Below are positions 42,556 to 54,672 of a DNA stretch of 64,000 nt, piece by piece. The DNA lies in NCBI GenBank assembly GCA_964035015.1, contig OZ036000.1, positions 5,590,709-5,654,708 on the forward strand, read 5' to 3'. Below the pieces are notes generated by a model. It made no database searches. It was not told where the DNA came from and saw only the letters and a program-made list of their open reading frames with translations. The DNA is from Corallium rubrum. Lineage: Eukaryota; Cnidaria; Anthozoa; Scleralcyonacea; Coralliidae. Position 1 is the stretch's first letter, and each line of letters opens with the position of its first letter. A program made the translations under genes and the position numbers.

Positions 42556-43927
42556 TATTATTGAGTCGGTTTTCTTTGTTCTTTCGAGGTCTTTATATCG
42601 CATAAAGCCCTTGAATACTAATTAGATAAGAAACGAAGGAAAAAACTAGGAAAATCTTTGTCCAAGGTAGAAAAAAAGACAAAACTTTGTTGGAAAACCT
42701 CCTCAATAATAAATTAAGTCAGATAAATCCCTCGAACGTCGGGATTTATGCGATATAAAGCCCTCGGACGCTTCGCGTCCTCGGGTCTTTATATAGCATA
42801 AATCCCTCGTTCTCGGGATTTATCTACTACTTATTAGGCGTTATTTGGCGAAGCTGCTACAGGCTTAACTGTGTCAGCTTTGTGGTAATTTGTCACAAAC
42901 AGAGCTGCAGAAAGTGGTTGGAAGTTGAAACAACATGTGATAGGACCTAGGGTTGATTATTACAACGACTTGTTAGACGTTCGTCAAGCTCGTCAAACTT
43001 ATAAACTTCAGTTCTGAACAACTTGTTGCAGGATCATCTCAACAAACTAGAGCAAGCGGTGCAAATACAAGCTGGTTGACAAGTTACAACACTAAAAGGC
43101 TATTTATTGTCAGACGTGTTACAGCTCGTGCATTTTTACCTGTGTAGACTTGTGCATGCAGATTAGAATCAAGTCGGACGCATCGCCTAGCTAATGTAAA
43201 ATTTGTGGTACACTGCATTTTGCTATAAGAAATAAAGGTGCCCATGCACCATTGGAACACCAGGGTTGTCACTTGAAAGTTGTATTAGTGTAACACTTAG
43301 AACTTCTGTTCAATTTGCCTTGCATGGATAACAATTGAATATCTCAGCTGTGTGCTACTGTAGATTTAAATGTGCCATTTGACAATTCAAAGTTTTCTTA
43401 TTAGTGACCCCTGGAGATGAGTGACCAGTGGCTACTCAGTCACACTCACACCCTAAGAATATATAACACATATTATCAGTCAAACCTAAGATTTGATTAA
43501 TTCAAAACACAGTATCTCCACATCAGTACTGCCCATATCCACACTTTTTGGCATAATATTATACAATTTGCACTCAGTATTCATCTACTACATGTATTCT
43601 CACTATCTGCCTAACTATTGGCATGATCATACTATTTGTGCTATTCATCCCCTATTCTCACTATTTGGACTATTCACTGACTATTTTGCTTTTAATCACT
43701 AGAAATAACCTAGCCCCAGATAATCTAGCAACGAGCTTCTAAAGTCTTCAGTTTAACCAAATATGAATATATTAATCTGCAGGAGGCTTCAGTTCTTTGC
43801 CTGCCAAAAGCTAGTTATCACTGCCATCGTAAAATCAAACACAGGATAGGATAGAATAGGACACACATTAACTAAATTAAAATTCATGCATGTTTTGCTC
43901 ATTCTTTTGAATTTTAACTTTAAATTT

Positions 43928-44367
43928 CTGTGGAAACACAATGAATATTATTTATTTGCTAACACTAGTTTCGGCCTGAGTCAACAGGCTGAAAGCTTAG
44001 CAAATAAATATTTTATGGTGTTTCCACAAAAATAATCTACATGTATATGATCTGGGGTGAGTTGTACAAAGCCAAGATAGCTTATCTAGTTGATAAGTTC
44101 TAGCTAAAGAACAGCACTAATCATGCTTTGAACAACCTAATATAAAATTTTATCCACTGATAATATCCACTGATAAAATTTTATCTACAGTGGATAAAAG
44201 TTAAATTGGGTTGTTCAAAGCACCACTAGAGTGGTTCTCTAGCTAGGATTTATCCACCATTTTTTTGTGTGTGTGTCTGTGCTTTTCACACATTTTCATG
44301 CATTTCAAGTCTACATCTCGTTCTGTACTTAACAGCGGTAGTCACATGTACGCATTGCGTACCTATT
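43928..44367. repeat. Foldback repeat, second copy (see 12436-12872)
   Basis: It repeats 12436-12872 with few changes, including the TTTGTGGAAACAC hairpin, the CAGTGGATAAAAG block and the end CATTGCGTACCTATTTTT. It lies exactly between the two copies of the segmental duplication, so it marks or caused the junction. Confidence 0.8.
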
Positions 44368-44927
44368 TTTGGATTAAGTAGTCACATTCTACCCATTGAG
44401 CTACTAAGGCTCGGTTGGCATACCGAAGTTAATTCGGTGTTGCGTTTTGTCAGTGTTAAGTTGTTAGTCAACATTATTTTGAGACCAGTAAGTCTCGTGT
44501 AGGAATTGGGATATTTTCGGAAGTGCTTACAGCTTGACTATTAATATAGAAAATTGAAAATTTTAATGTAATAAGTGTTTGCTTGAAACTGGCACGTTGA
44601 ATAATGAAATTTACAATTGCTTACTTCAAATTATAAGTTAAAGTAAATACTTATACTCAAACAATGAGTGAAAAAAAAGTAGTGCCAGATAACGTTCACA
44701 AGATTGGAGATTTCTTACCCTGTTGATAGAAACATAAAGTAGTTGACAAGTATTGTGAGAAATGCAACTTTTCGTCACCATGGAGACCTGATGTATATAA
44801 TGGGCGTGACCAAGTCAGTTTCTGCTTAGCGCTTGTTTATTTCTAATAATTTCGAGTGAGTATGCTAAGAACAGTAAGAAGAAACCCCAACTTCGAACAT
44901 CGATGAAATGCACCACGGAATTCAAAT

Positions 44928-45123
44928 ATGGCTACCTTTAAACTGGAGCGTGCAAGCATCCTTGCTGATATCGAACAATTTCTTAACATAGTATTAGGAC
45001 TTCTCACAGACTTTCCAAAGAACCTGAGCGATGACCTTAAAAACCTAGATTTGCTAATAGAGTCATTGTGCCTAATACATGGTTTATATGGCTATCCTGC
45101 CGCTGCAGACCCCAATACGACAG
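44928..45123 (+). CDS. Candidate first coding exon, right copy
   Basis: Second copy of the 65-codon exon at 38090 (MATFKLERASILADIEQFLN ...), with the same donor (GACAG/gtaaaa). Three residue changes were noticed in the first 30 (E5K, E9A, R28D), yet the frame and splice site are kept. Nonsynonymous change without breakage hints at an expressed pair, but three changes prove nothing. Confidence 0.4.
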
Positions 45124-45499
45124 GTAAAACACTGATATTTGTTTATCCCTTGAGAAGTTGTTCTTTGTAATTTACTTATGATGTGTATGTACAACAAAGT
45201 ATGCCTTTCGGCTGCAAACTCTTCCGACACAGTCAAACACTAGAACGGGGTTTCAGATGAGAAAATCCACAATCACCGAAAATATCATCAATTCATCGAA
45301 CGTGTGTAGGAGGTTTTGCAAATGTATTTCTTTGGTTCTTTTAGTATTTTAAGGCATGTGACCAAGTTTGTTTCTTGGCCAATAGCACTATAGTCTACCA
45401 CTGACACATCAATCTAAACTTCAAACAAGGTAATAATTTCTCCTTATGCTATGGTTTTGCAAAGAACAAAATTATAATATATCATGGCGACTATTGCGC

Positions 45500-46104
45500 T
45501 TAAGGGGGCGATTACATGGACCGGGCTGGCCCGGTTAACCAGGCTAGCCCGCTTTATATATAAAACGCATGTTGTTTTAACATTTCGATTGCATGGCAAG
45601 CGGGCTAGCCCGGTTTTCCGGGCTCCCGGTTGTCGCAACCGGGCTAGCCCGGTTAACCGGGATGAAAATGTCCATGTAATCGTTTTCATCCCGGCAAACC
45701 GGGCTGAAAAACTGTTGAACTCGCTTCGATACGCGTTCGTTCGTTTGCTTGACTGTGTGAATAAATAGTGCTGAAAGGAACTGAAATTAGAACATCAACG
45801 TTGTTTGTGTGTTTCGTGATCAAAGCGAAGATTTAATAAATTAATTAGTCTTCGTGAAGACGCTTTTTTGGGTTAGCTAAGACTTTAACAATCTTTTTAT
45901 TAACGATGGGCTTACAAAATAAATAATAGACTAATTAGTGTAAAACTGAAGTAAAACAAACGTAACTTTGCCCTTATTTACTTGATAATTACGAATTTCG
46001 GCCTGAAATCATCCCGGCTTACCGGGCTAGCCCGCTCCATGTAATCGTTTCGTAAACTCATCCCGGTTAACCGGGCCAGCCCGGACCATGTAATCGCCCC
46101 CTAA
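45500..46104. mobile_element. TTAA-type MITE, right copy
   Basis: The same insertion as 38662-39284, so it predates the duplication. One subterminal unit (about 18-20 bp around GGGCTAGCTCGGTTAACC) is missing near the right end. Confidence 0.75.
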
Positions 46105-48210
46105 ATTAGTTTTAACGGATATTCCCGCGCTTTGGCCAAAACACAGTTGGATGATTATTTTGTCAGTTTCAACGGAGATTTTGCTCTACAAAATATTAAA
46201 ACAAATTTATTTAATACACAGAACCCAAACAAAATATTGTTTATATTCAAAAGTGTACCGTCTTGCATCCTCGCTCAGTGGCTTCTGATTTGTACTTGCT
46301 TAGAAAATATATACTTCCGTCAATAAGTATTTAAGAATAGTCTCAAGAACCCACCTTAGAAGCAGGCAGTTTAAGCCTGTACAATCCTCGAGCTATCAAT
46401 TAATGTTTTTTATAGAAATTCTTGAAGTTTTGCATTTGCAATCGGTAGATCGAATGAAAGTTCCATAGCTAATGTACTGAAGTTGCTTAAACTAAATCGA
46501 AAAACTCAAGAAACTCTAATGCGATATAGTGTTCATTCAGTTCGCTACTGTGACGCGAAACAAACGAATCAAGAATAAAGATAACACGAAAGACAATAAA
46601 AGAGCGAAACAGCCGCCATTTTTGTACAAATACCTGTAACCTTGGGGGCTGGATGTTAAAACCTGGCGCGTTTTGTGGTCTATTCGCGTTTTAAACAAAG
46701 CCAAATGTTCGACTTTGCGGCTTAGTTTTGGTCAAATTTTCAAGTTTAAGAATATTCAAATCATACAATCAACAGGTAAAAATTCCACAGTTTGTCAACA
46801 AAATGTGTTCCCAACAGGCTTTTAACAAGTCTTAATTTATTATCGAGTCGGTTTTCTTTGTTCTTTCGAGGTCTTTATATCGCATAAAGCCCTTGAATAC
46901 TAATTAGATAAGAAATGAAGGAAAAAACTAGGAAAATCTTTGTCCAAGGTAGAAAAAAACAACAAACTTTGTTGGAAAACCTCCTCGATAATAAATTAAG
47001 TCAGATAAATCCCTCGAACGTCGGGATTTATGCGATATAAAGCCCTCGGACGCTTCGCGTCCTCGGGTCTTTATATAGCATAAATCCCTCCTTCTCGGGA
47101 TTTATCTATTACTTATTAGGCGTTATTTGGCGAAGCTGCTACAGGCTTAACTGTGTCAGCTTTGTGGTAATTTGTCACAAACAGAGCTGCAGAAAGTGGT
47201 TGGAAGTTGAAACAACATGTGATAGGTCCTAGGGTTGATTATTACAACGACTTGTTAGACGTTCGTCAAGCTCGTCAAACTTATAAACTTCAGTTCTGAA
47301 CAACTTGTTGCAGGATCATCTCAACAAACTAGAGCAAGCGGTGCAAATACAAGCTGGTTGACAAGTTACAACACTAAAAGGCTATTTATTGTCAGACGTG
47401 TTACAGCTCGTGCATTTTTACCTGTGTAGACTTGTGCATGCAGATTAGAATCAAGTCGGACGCATCGCCTAGCTAATGTAAACTAATTTGTGGTACACTG
47501 CATTTTGCTATAAGAAATAAAGGTGCCCATGCACCATTGGAACACCAGGGTTGTCACTTGAAAGTTGTATTAGTGCATGTAACACTTAGAACTTCTGTTC
47601 AATTTGCCTTGCATGGATAACAATTGAATATCTCAGCTGTGTGCTACTGTAGATTTAAATGTGCCATTTGACAATTCAAAGTTTTCTTATTAGTGACCCC
47701 TGGAGATGAGTGACCAGTGGCTACTCAGTCACACTCACACCCTAAGAATATATAACACATATTATCAGTCAAACCTAAGATTTGATTAATTCAAAACACA
47801 GTATCTCCACATCAGTACTGCCCATATCCACACTTTTTGGCATAATATTATACAATTTGCACTCAGTATTCATCTACTACATGTATTCTCACTATCTGCC
47901 TAACTATTGGCATGATCATACTATTTGTGCTATTCATCCCCTATTCTCACTATTTGGACTATTCACTGACTATTTTGCTTTTAATCACTAGAAATAACCT
48001 AGCCCCAGATAATCTAGCAACGAGCTTCTAAAGTCTTCAGTTTAACCAAATATGAATATATTAATCTGCAGGAGGCTTCAGTTCTTTGCCTGCCAAAAGC
48101 TAGTTATCACTGCCATCGTAAAATCAAACACAGGATAGGATAGAATAGGACACACATTAACTAAATTAAAATTCATGCATGTTTTGCTCATTCATTTGAA
48201 TTTTAACTTT

Positions 48211-48554
48211 TTGCTGTACCAGTAAATTAAATTTTGAACATTTACAGAGTTTGTAGTTGTTGTCAAACTGTAGTGTCAGTGCCTGATAAAAACAACAACA
48301 AAGGAATGGAGTACATGACCATAAACATTTTTTGACCAGGAGCCCAACATTTCTCTTGGCAACCCTGCCTGGAACACACTCCCTTCCAACAAGACAATCC
48401 AAGTCTTTAATTGCTGAGTTCTAACACGGGAGAAAAATAGTGTTTGCTTATAGCAGACTAAGTTTCCAAGTGTTGAACGCATCCTTTTCATGCCTCCACT
48501 CAAAGCCAATAAAGCCAACAAAGACTGAATAAAGACGATTATGTTGTGCTATAT
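48211..48554. other. No gene recognised
   Basis: A stretch between the right duplication copy and the LINE remnant. Short frames only; nothing to annotate. Confidence 0.4.
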
Positions 48555-49790
48555 TTGGGAGGAGAAAGCCACTCTAATGGAGTAGGATTTATAATGACAA
48601 AAGACATTGCAAAAGCTATGAAGGGTTTCTGGCCAATATCTGAGTCATATAGTTCTTAGGCTAAATGCTGTGCCATTTGATGTAACTTTAATTCAGGCAT
48701 ATGCACCAACAACAACATACACGGATGAAGAAGTAGAAGAGTTCTACGAAGAATTGAGCCAAGCAGTGACAGTTGGTGAAAATAACTCAATATTGATTGT
48801 GATGGGAGATTTTAATGGGAAAGTTGGGAAAGGTAGAGTCTGTAGAGACTCCACAGTTGTAGGCCCTTGGGGACTCAACGAAAGAAATGAGAGAGCGACA
48901 TGACTCATTGAATTTTGTGAGGAGAATAACCTTACCATCTTGAATACATGATTTCAACATCCAAAAAGAACGATTTATACATGGAAAAGCCCAGAGGATG
49001 TCTGTAGAAATCAGATTGATTACATTATGGTGAAGAACGAGATTTAAAGAATTGTGTTACCAACTGTCAATGCAGCTCCTGCAGCTGATATAGACTCTGA
49101 TCACAATGCTGTACTGGTTACAAACTGCAGTATTAAGAATTAACTAGCATAGGTTACTCTCCCAGCATTGAAATAAAGTGTGGAATGAGACAAGGTTGTG
49201 TGCTCTTCCCTGGTCTGTTTAATCTCTATCCAGAATTCATCTTCAGAAAGTTAACAGAGAACATAAATGGTGTCATAATTGGAGGGCAATTACAATAACT
49301 TTAGACATGTTGATGATACAGCTCTGCTGGAGGAAATGGAAAAAGACCTGCAAGAGACACTGAATAAGGTGAATGATGAAGGTAAACAGTATGTAATGAA
49401 AATAAGCATTAAAAAGACCAAGGCAATGGTGATAACCCAATCAAAAGAAATATCTTGGAAGAGGAAAATTAGCAACGAGAGAGTTCTCCAAACGGCAAAA
49501 ACAATTATTATTATGAGGGATTGTTAGAATTGTTAAAGTCAGGAAGCTGAGTTACTTTGGGCATACTGTGAGACAGCATTCATTACAGAAAGATCTACTA
49601 GAAGGAAAAGTGAATGGAAAAGGGGCAGGGGAAGACCCAGAATTAATTTGGGTATTAACATCAAGAATTGGATGGGGATGAGCTATACAGGATGAAAGAG
49701 AATGGCTCAAGATAGACAGATGTGGAGACAGTTGGTGGTGTTTACTGTCGAACACAAGTCTACTTGATGATGATGACTCAAAGCCAACAG
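48555..49790 (+). pseudogene. RTE-like LINE remnant (endonuclease, part of RT, C-terminal end)
   Basis: APE endonuclease: NGVGFIMTKDIAKAMKGFWP, then FDVTLIQAYAPTTTYTDEE, IVMGDFNGKVGKG, YTWKSPEDVCRNQIDYIM and SDHNAV, the usual catalytic landmarks. A deletion near 49145 removes the RT fingers. RT resumes at CGMRQGCVLFPGLFNLYPEF, and the YADD box has become HVDD (49312). The C-terminal part (LSYFGHTVRQHSLQKDLLEG) follows, ending near a short GATGATGATG run, as is usual for RTE tails. Several stops and frameshifts; inactive. Confidence 0.8.
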
Positions 49791-49875
49791 TGATGGACAG
49801 AGAAAGTTCACTTCACAAAAGGTCAAAAGTCTACTTGATTAGTTCTTGTATAGTTTTGAAAAATTTACTTGTAAC

Positions 49876-50056
49876 TGTTGAGTTTTGTGTTTCTTTTAAT
49901 AACAGCTTCAAATAACAATAGATAATTTACATAATATAATCCAGTAACAAATGTCAATACATAGCCATGTTTTGCTCTTCTGAAAGAACATCTTATATAC
50001 TTCATGTAACACTAATTATAGCTTAACATTACTGACGTAATACTTGAATGTTAACA
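49876..50056 (-). repeat. Copia 3' LTR
   Basis: On the plus strand it runs TGTTGAGTTTTGTGTTTC ... TGAATGTTAACA. It matches 53291-53420 over the shared part (ATCCAGTAACAAATGTCAAT ... GACGTAATACTTG) with no differences noticed, so the insertion or a recent conversion is young despite coding damage. Confidence 0.85.
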
Positions 50057-50214
50057 CTCCCACTTAATGTGAGCTATGATTATAACTGAATAACCCTCTT
50101 TAAATACGAAAACGTCTCTCTTTCGTCTACCCTTAAACTAGATATCTTTAACGTTTAACATGTCTCTGAATTTTTGAAAAGTTTGTCTTGGTAGACTCTT
50201 CGTCATAATATCAG

Positions 50215-50850
50215 CTAACATCTGATCTGATCTGTACTGCAGTATTTCACGTTGATAGATCTGTCATTGACTTTCTCTCGAATAAAGTGATATGCCACGT
50301 CAATGTGCTTAGTACGGTTATGGAATCGTGGATTTTTAGATAGTTCTATGGCTCCTTGATTATCTTCATTCATAACCGATGGTTGATCTTGTTTTTCTCC
50401 GATGTCATTTAGTAATCTTCTTAACCACACAAGCTCTTGTGTTGCATGACTGAGCGAGTAATGATCGAATCGTTGTACTTCGCACTACAGGTGAAAATAC
50501 TTCCGAGTAGTCGATTCCTTCGGCTTGAGTGTAACATTGGGGCCGTTTTCATCTCTCTTTACTTTGAAAACCCATTTGCTGCCTACAACATGCTTGCCTT
50601 CGGGCAACGGAACAAGTTCCCAGGTGTCGCTTTCAATTAAGGAATTGAATTCTGAATCGGTAGCTTTCTTCCATTCTGTTGAATATTCTCCGGAGAAGGC
50701 TTCTTTAAGATTAACTGGTTCATTTATATCAGCAGTTATATCGTTCGCTAGATAACATTCCTCATCGAATCTATTGGGTGGTCTTCGTATTCTTCGTCCA
50801 TCGACGTTTCGAACTTCATTCATGAACGTCTCCTCGAAGGTTGCTCCCAC
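50215..50850 (-). pseudogene. Copia RT N-terminus joined to RNase H (RT core deleted)
   Basis: The RT opening is present (EWKKATDSEFNSLIESDTWE, HVVGSKWVFKVKRD; 50510-50850). The sense then jumps directly to the RNase H end (VWLRRLLNDIGEK, DNQGAIELSKNPRFHNRTKH; 50230-50430). The palm with YVDD, several hundred residues in this family, is missing. A stop region near 50140 follows an ADIMTK-type tail. Confidence 0.85.
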
Positions 50851-51760
50851 TTGCTGGTCATCAGCTCGTTGGTTTGGTTCGACATTCTCTGCGACTCTTT
50901 GATTAGGAACTTCGTTTTGTTCTTGACTTCCTCAGTAAGAATTTCTTCAATCGCTAATGGAACGTCAGAATCTGTGCGATCATCAAAGTTGGTTGAACTT
51001 TGGACATCAAAGTCATGAAATTTCTTCTCTAGAAATATGACATCACGACTGCGAGTAAATTTGCGAGAAATAGGATCGTATAACTTATATCCTTTCACAT
51101 CCTCGGGGTATCCCACGAAAAACGACTTTCTGGATTTTGGGTCCAGCTTCTTTCTCTGATTGTCAGGAATATGCACGTATGTAACACATCCGAATACATG
51201 TAGATTCGACACATCAGGTTTCCTCTTGTACAAGCATTCATACGGAGTGATACCAGTTAAGGCTGTCGTTGGGCTGCGGTTTCGGACGTAAACCGAGGTA
51301 CTGGCTGCTTCGGCCCAAAATTCATTTGGCATCTGTGCATGGGATAACATGGATCGTGTTGACTCTACGATGGTGCGGTTCATTCGTTCCGCTACGCCAT
51401 TCTGTGCTGGGTTGTATGGTACGCTTAGTTGATGAACGATACCACTACTCTTCAGGAAAGACTCGAATTCTTTCGACGAATATTCTCCTCCATTATCCGA
51501 ACGTAGAATCTTGATTGGATTCACTCCAACGTTCATAGCATAGGCATGGAACTCTTTGAATTTTTCCAAGACTTCGCTCTTATTCTTCATGAAATAAACA
51601 AACGTGTACCGTGAGTAATCGTCGATGAAGGTTACATAATATCGTGATCCACCAAGAGACGATACGGACATTGGACCACAGACATCACTATGGATAAGTT
51701 CGAATGGCTCACTAGCACGATAATTAGCAGTCTTCGGATAACCGATAAGGACAGCGATGT
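50820..51760 (-). pseudogene. Copia integrase core
   Basis: The D,D-35-E core is visible: PFELIHSDVCGPM (first Asp), ILRSDNGGEYSS (second Asp), NGVAERMNRTIVE (Glu), then the Copia-specific tail HVFGCVTYVHIP and FFVGYPEDVKGYKLYDP. The active-site residues are intact although the element is defective. A frameshift near 50835 separates it from RT. Confidence 0.9.
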
Positions 51761-52638
51761 TGCTTCCCTTTGGTGCACGCTTCACAGAATCGATCTTCAT
51801 TTGTCGTGCTTACACCGTTCATTCCACTTACCATACCTTCGTCAATGAGTTTGTTCACATTGTTCATTCCGAGGTGACCAAATCTACAGTGCCATATATA
51901 CCGATCTGCATTAGGTTGTTGCTTGGCGACGTTCACATGCTCTTTCATAATCTTCAAGACATATAACTTTCCTTGGACCTCTCCTTCAGCTAAAATCTTT
52001 GAATTCCAGGAAATTTCACACCTGTTTTCTTTAAAGGTAACTGTTGCACCACGCTTTACCATTGCATTAACTGACAGCAAGTTGTTCTCTAACTCTGGCA
52101 GGTACAAAACTTCTTGCAATGCTATCTTTTGAGTATGGTCATCCACAGCAGCTTTCACATGACAAGTTCCTTTTCCATATGCAAGGATTGATCTATTATC
52201 ACCGAGATTCACTGTGCATGGTTTCTTAAATTCCACATAGTTGGACAGACAATTTCTTTCGAATGTCATATGTTGGGTCGCCCCTGAGTCGATAATCCAT
52301 CCGCATTTATCTTCATTCTCAGATATATATAATGCTGCTTCATCATTATGATTATCTTGCTCATTTTCCCCCTGTGCTAAGGAAGCAGATCTGCTTTGAT
52401 TACCATCACGTTGTGGATTATTACTTCGTTTAGGACAGTCACGTGCAAAGTGTCCTTTCTCTTTACAGTTATGACAAGTTCCATTGAATTTCCGACCAAA
52501 CTTAACTTCATTACCTTTGTTAGTTGGCTCTTTCGGCTCATATCTTCTTCTGTTGTATGGTCGTTGAGCAGAATATGCATCTTCAACTTTCTTCGAATCA
52601 GAAATTCTATCAGCATCATTTAACAACATAGCTTTCAC
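51724..52638 (-). pseudogene. Copia nucleocapsid, protease and integrase zinc domain
   Basis: In one open frame: zinc knuckle CHNCKEKGHFARDC, aspartic protease WIIDSGATQHMT, and the integrase HHCC domain (WHCRFGHLGMNNV ... CEACTKGKQHR). The frame ends after RLSEDC; the integrase core follows in another frame (frameshift near 51780). Confidence 0.9.
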
Positions 52639-53200
52639 TTTCTCAAAAGTGACCTTTTCCTCTCCAACAGCATCTAATGCAGTAATGAGTGATTTGAATT
52701 CATCCGGGAGACTTCCAAAGCAAGGTCATAGCTAGTTCTCCGTCATCAATGTTCGCACCCATTTCTTTTAGCTGGTCATGAAGGGACTTCAGATGGTTCA
52801 TATGCTCCAGCATATTTCCACCACTTTGAAATTTACTTGAATAGTACTTTTGGCGTAATCTTACAGTCTGAGATATTGAGATTCTAGCAAACTGGTTCTT
52901 CAGGGCATCCCAGGCCTCTTTAGCCGTAGTTGTGTTCCTTACATGGATTTGTTGATCGGGTTCTACCCCCAAACAAATCTACGTCCAGGCCTTTTTTGAA
53001 GCAGACTTAAATTCTTGCTTTACCTTTTCAGACGCATCTTCAGCAGGAACTTCAGCTGAACCGTCAACATGCTCAAATAAATCTAAACTTTCGAGATACA
53101 GGCGCATATTAAATGTCCAGTCGCGATAGTTTGCTCCATTTAATTTCTGAATCTTAAAATCCGTCGTCAACGCCATTTTTGCCATTTCGCATGCGGTCAA
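52580..53200 (-). pseudogene. Copia gag
   Basis: It starts near MTACEMAKMALTTDFKIQKL (53200), with the classic NGANYRDWTFNMRLYL capsid opening. It passes a nonsense TAG after KKAWT, resumes with EPDQQIHVRNTTTAKEAW and YYSSKFQSGGNMLEH, then shifts frame near 52710. Nucleocapsid CHNCKEKGHFARDC lies just downstream (about 52475). Inactive because of the stop and frameshift. Confidence 0.85.
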
Positions 53201-53278
53201 GTTAGTCCGTAGCTAATCCGTCTTCAAAAAAATACATCACAACATTTCAATCGCTTCAGGCACATTATGAAATGTCCC

Positions 53279-53290
53279 GGGCCCATAACC
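53279..53290 (-). promoter_or_regulatory. Copia primer-binding site (initiator tRNA-Met half)
   Basis: Directly next to the 5' LTR the plus strand reads GGGCCCATAACC. This is the anticodon-arm sequence of animal initiator tRNA-Met, so the minus-strand RNA is complementary to it. Copia-group elements are known to prime from a cut initiator tRNA at this place. Confidence 0.75.
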
Positions 53291-53432
53291 TGTTGAGTTT
53301 TGTGTTTCTTTTATCCAGTAACAAATGTCAATACATAGCCATGTTTTGCTCTTCTGAAAGAACATCTTATATACTTCATGTAACACTAATTATAGCTTAA
53401 CATTACTGACGTAATACTTGTTTGTTCACTAT
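53291..53432 (-). repeat. Copia 5' LTR (partly deleted)
   Basis: Starts TGTTGAGTTTTGTGTTTC as in the other LTR. It lacks about 40 bp after TTCTTTTA and diverges after TAATACTTG, so its outer edge is uncertain. Confidence 0.8.
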
Positions 53433-54246
53433 AATGCCATTGTTGGCTGTTAGTGGATAGGAGTCAGCCAAAATTATGCATGCACAATTCACTAACCTCC
53501 TCCTCAGCTCAGGTGCGGTAACTTTGGATGGTTTAGTTTGAATGGATTTGCCACAAGAAATAAATTATACTAGAGGTGGCAGGGATCGGGTGGAAAGAAT
53601 ATAAATGCAGGAAAAACCTGCCTGCACAGTGCACACCCACTTTCCAGAGTTGCTTGTGGAGGACTATTAACACAACACCTGGACTGGCTAATTGAGAATC
53701 AGATGTCTGATCATCTGACATTAGCCAGTCAGAGTAAGATAATCTGGTGTGAGCCAATCAGCCACATTTTATCAAAACTAATAACTATTCTCAACAATTT
53801 AATGACCTTTTCACTTTCCTCTATATAAAATACGTACCGTAGCACTCTACTTGTCTTTTGTAATACATGTATAATGAAAATCGACTGTAGCAGTGAAAAG
53901 GTCAGCACTCGCGTTTTGAATAGATGGAGTAAATATTTATACCAAAACACTTCGGAATTTACAACATTCTATTATTAAACTGAAACGTGTGGCAATTCAG
54001 TACGAAGAGCAAAGTATTACATGTAATAAAGCTGCGAAGACTATAAATATTTAATACTGTAATAGGTGTGATTTCAAAAATTTCCAAATGTTGCTGACAA
54101 AAAAATTGGAAACTACAAAGAACGTAAAATAACACAGTACTCACATTAATTCTAGCCATTTATTTTGTCATATCTCGTCGTATCTTGGATTCTTGGTTGA
54201 ATGTTGAATACCGTAGGCGAATTTCGGAGTATTGCGCGCAGTGTAA
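53433..54246. other. No gene recognised
   Basis: AT-rich flank of the Copia element. Short frames without motifs; nothing to annotate. Confidence 0.4.
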
Positions 54247-54421
54247 GCCTCCTCCGCAGGCATCTCTATTAATTTTATAAGAGAAGTCAGAAGAGAATTT
54301 GGGTTACTGTGTTACCCGTCCTCCTCGATCTCCAAAACGCGCGGCCTGAGCTTATACCACAGTAACCCAAATTCTCTTCTGACTTCTCTTCTAAAATTAA
54401 TAGAGATGCCTGCGTAGGAGG
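54247..54421. repeat. Foldback with ~65-bp arms
   Basis: GCATCTCTATTAATTTTATA ... GTTACTGTG pairs with its complement around a 45-bp centre containing CTCCAAAACGCGCGGCC. The arms hold only a few mismatches (for example TCCGCAGG versus CCTGCGTA). Confidence 0.8.
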
Positions 54422-54539
54422 CTATGGTAACATCCAGATTCGTAATCAGCAGGCTTCAGGTTTTAAAGTGATACCAAGAAACTTTGGCCACCCATGGGGT
54501 GCCAACTCGGAAAATAAAGCTCTTTTTGGATTTGGCTTC

Positions 54540-54657
54540 CAGACTAAAAGCTTCGTTCAAGAGACAACTCGCCATGAATATCGCCAGCGGTCGCGCGGAG
54601 GACTAATAACGCGTCGCAAAAAAATAAAAATCGCGAAACCTACAGGTAGCCCGAGTA
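54540..54657 (-). mobile_element. Helentron-type 5' end fragment
   Basis: Read on minus from 54657: ACTCGGGCTACCTGTAGG, then TTTCGCGATTTTTATTTTTT, then GCGACGCGTTATTAGTCCTC. These blocks also open the element at 40018. The 3' hairpin end was not found at lower coordinates, so this is a truncated copy. The flank again reads AATT, as at the other two 5' ends. Confidence 0.6.
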
Positions 54658-54672
54658 ATTACTGGTCTGGTC

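Larger units (their letters stand above)
37527..43920. repeat. Segmental duplication, left copy (interrupted)
   Basis: The pieces 37527-40017 and 42556-43920 match 44365-48210 nearly base for base (roughly 1-2 % differences by eye). Between them sits the Helentron-type element 40018-42555, absent from the right copy. The duplicated unit, about 3.86 kb, contains a small first exon, a TTAA-type MITE and a foldback with CGATATAAAGCCCTCGG. Confidence 0.9.
44365..48210. repeat. Segmental duplication, right copy (uninterrupted)
   Basis: It matches 37527-40017 plus 42556-43920 head to tail. It lacks the Helentron-type element, so it preserves the ancestral TT insertion site near 46838. Other differences are small: single bases, a 4-bp insertion near 47482, and loss of one 18-20 bp subrepeat in the MITE. 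Confidence 0.9.
49876..53432 (-). mobile_element. Copia LTR retrotransposon with internal deletion
   Basis: Two LTRs (49876-50056 and 53291 to about 53432) bracket a 3.2 kb interior read on the minus strand in Copia order: gag, protease, integrase, RT, RNase H. The 3' LTR is 181 bp, begins TGTTAACATTC and ends CAACA; the 5' LTR lacks about 40 bp. A primer site matching the initiator tRNA-Met anticodon arm lies beside the 5' LTR. The purine run AAGTGGGAG precedes the 3' LTR. The RT catalytic core is deleted. No matching target duplication was found. Confidence 0.9.
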
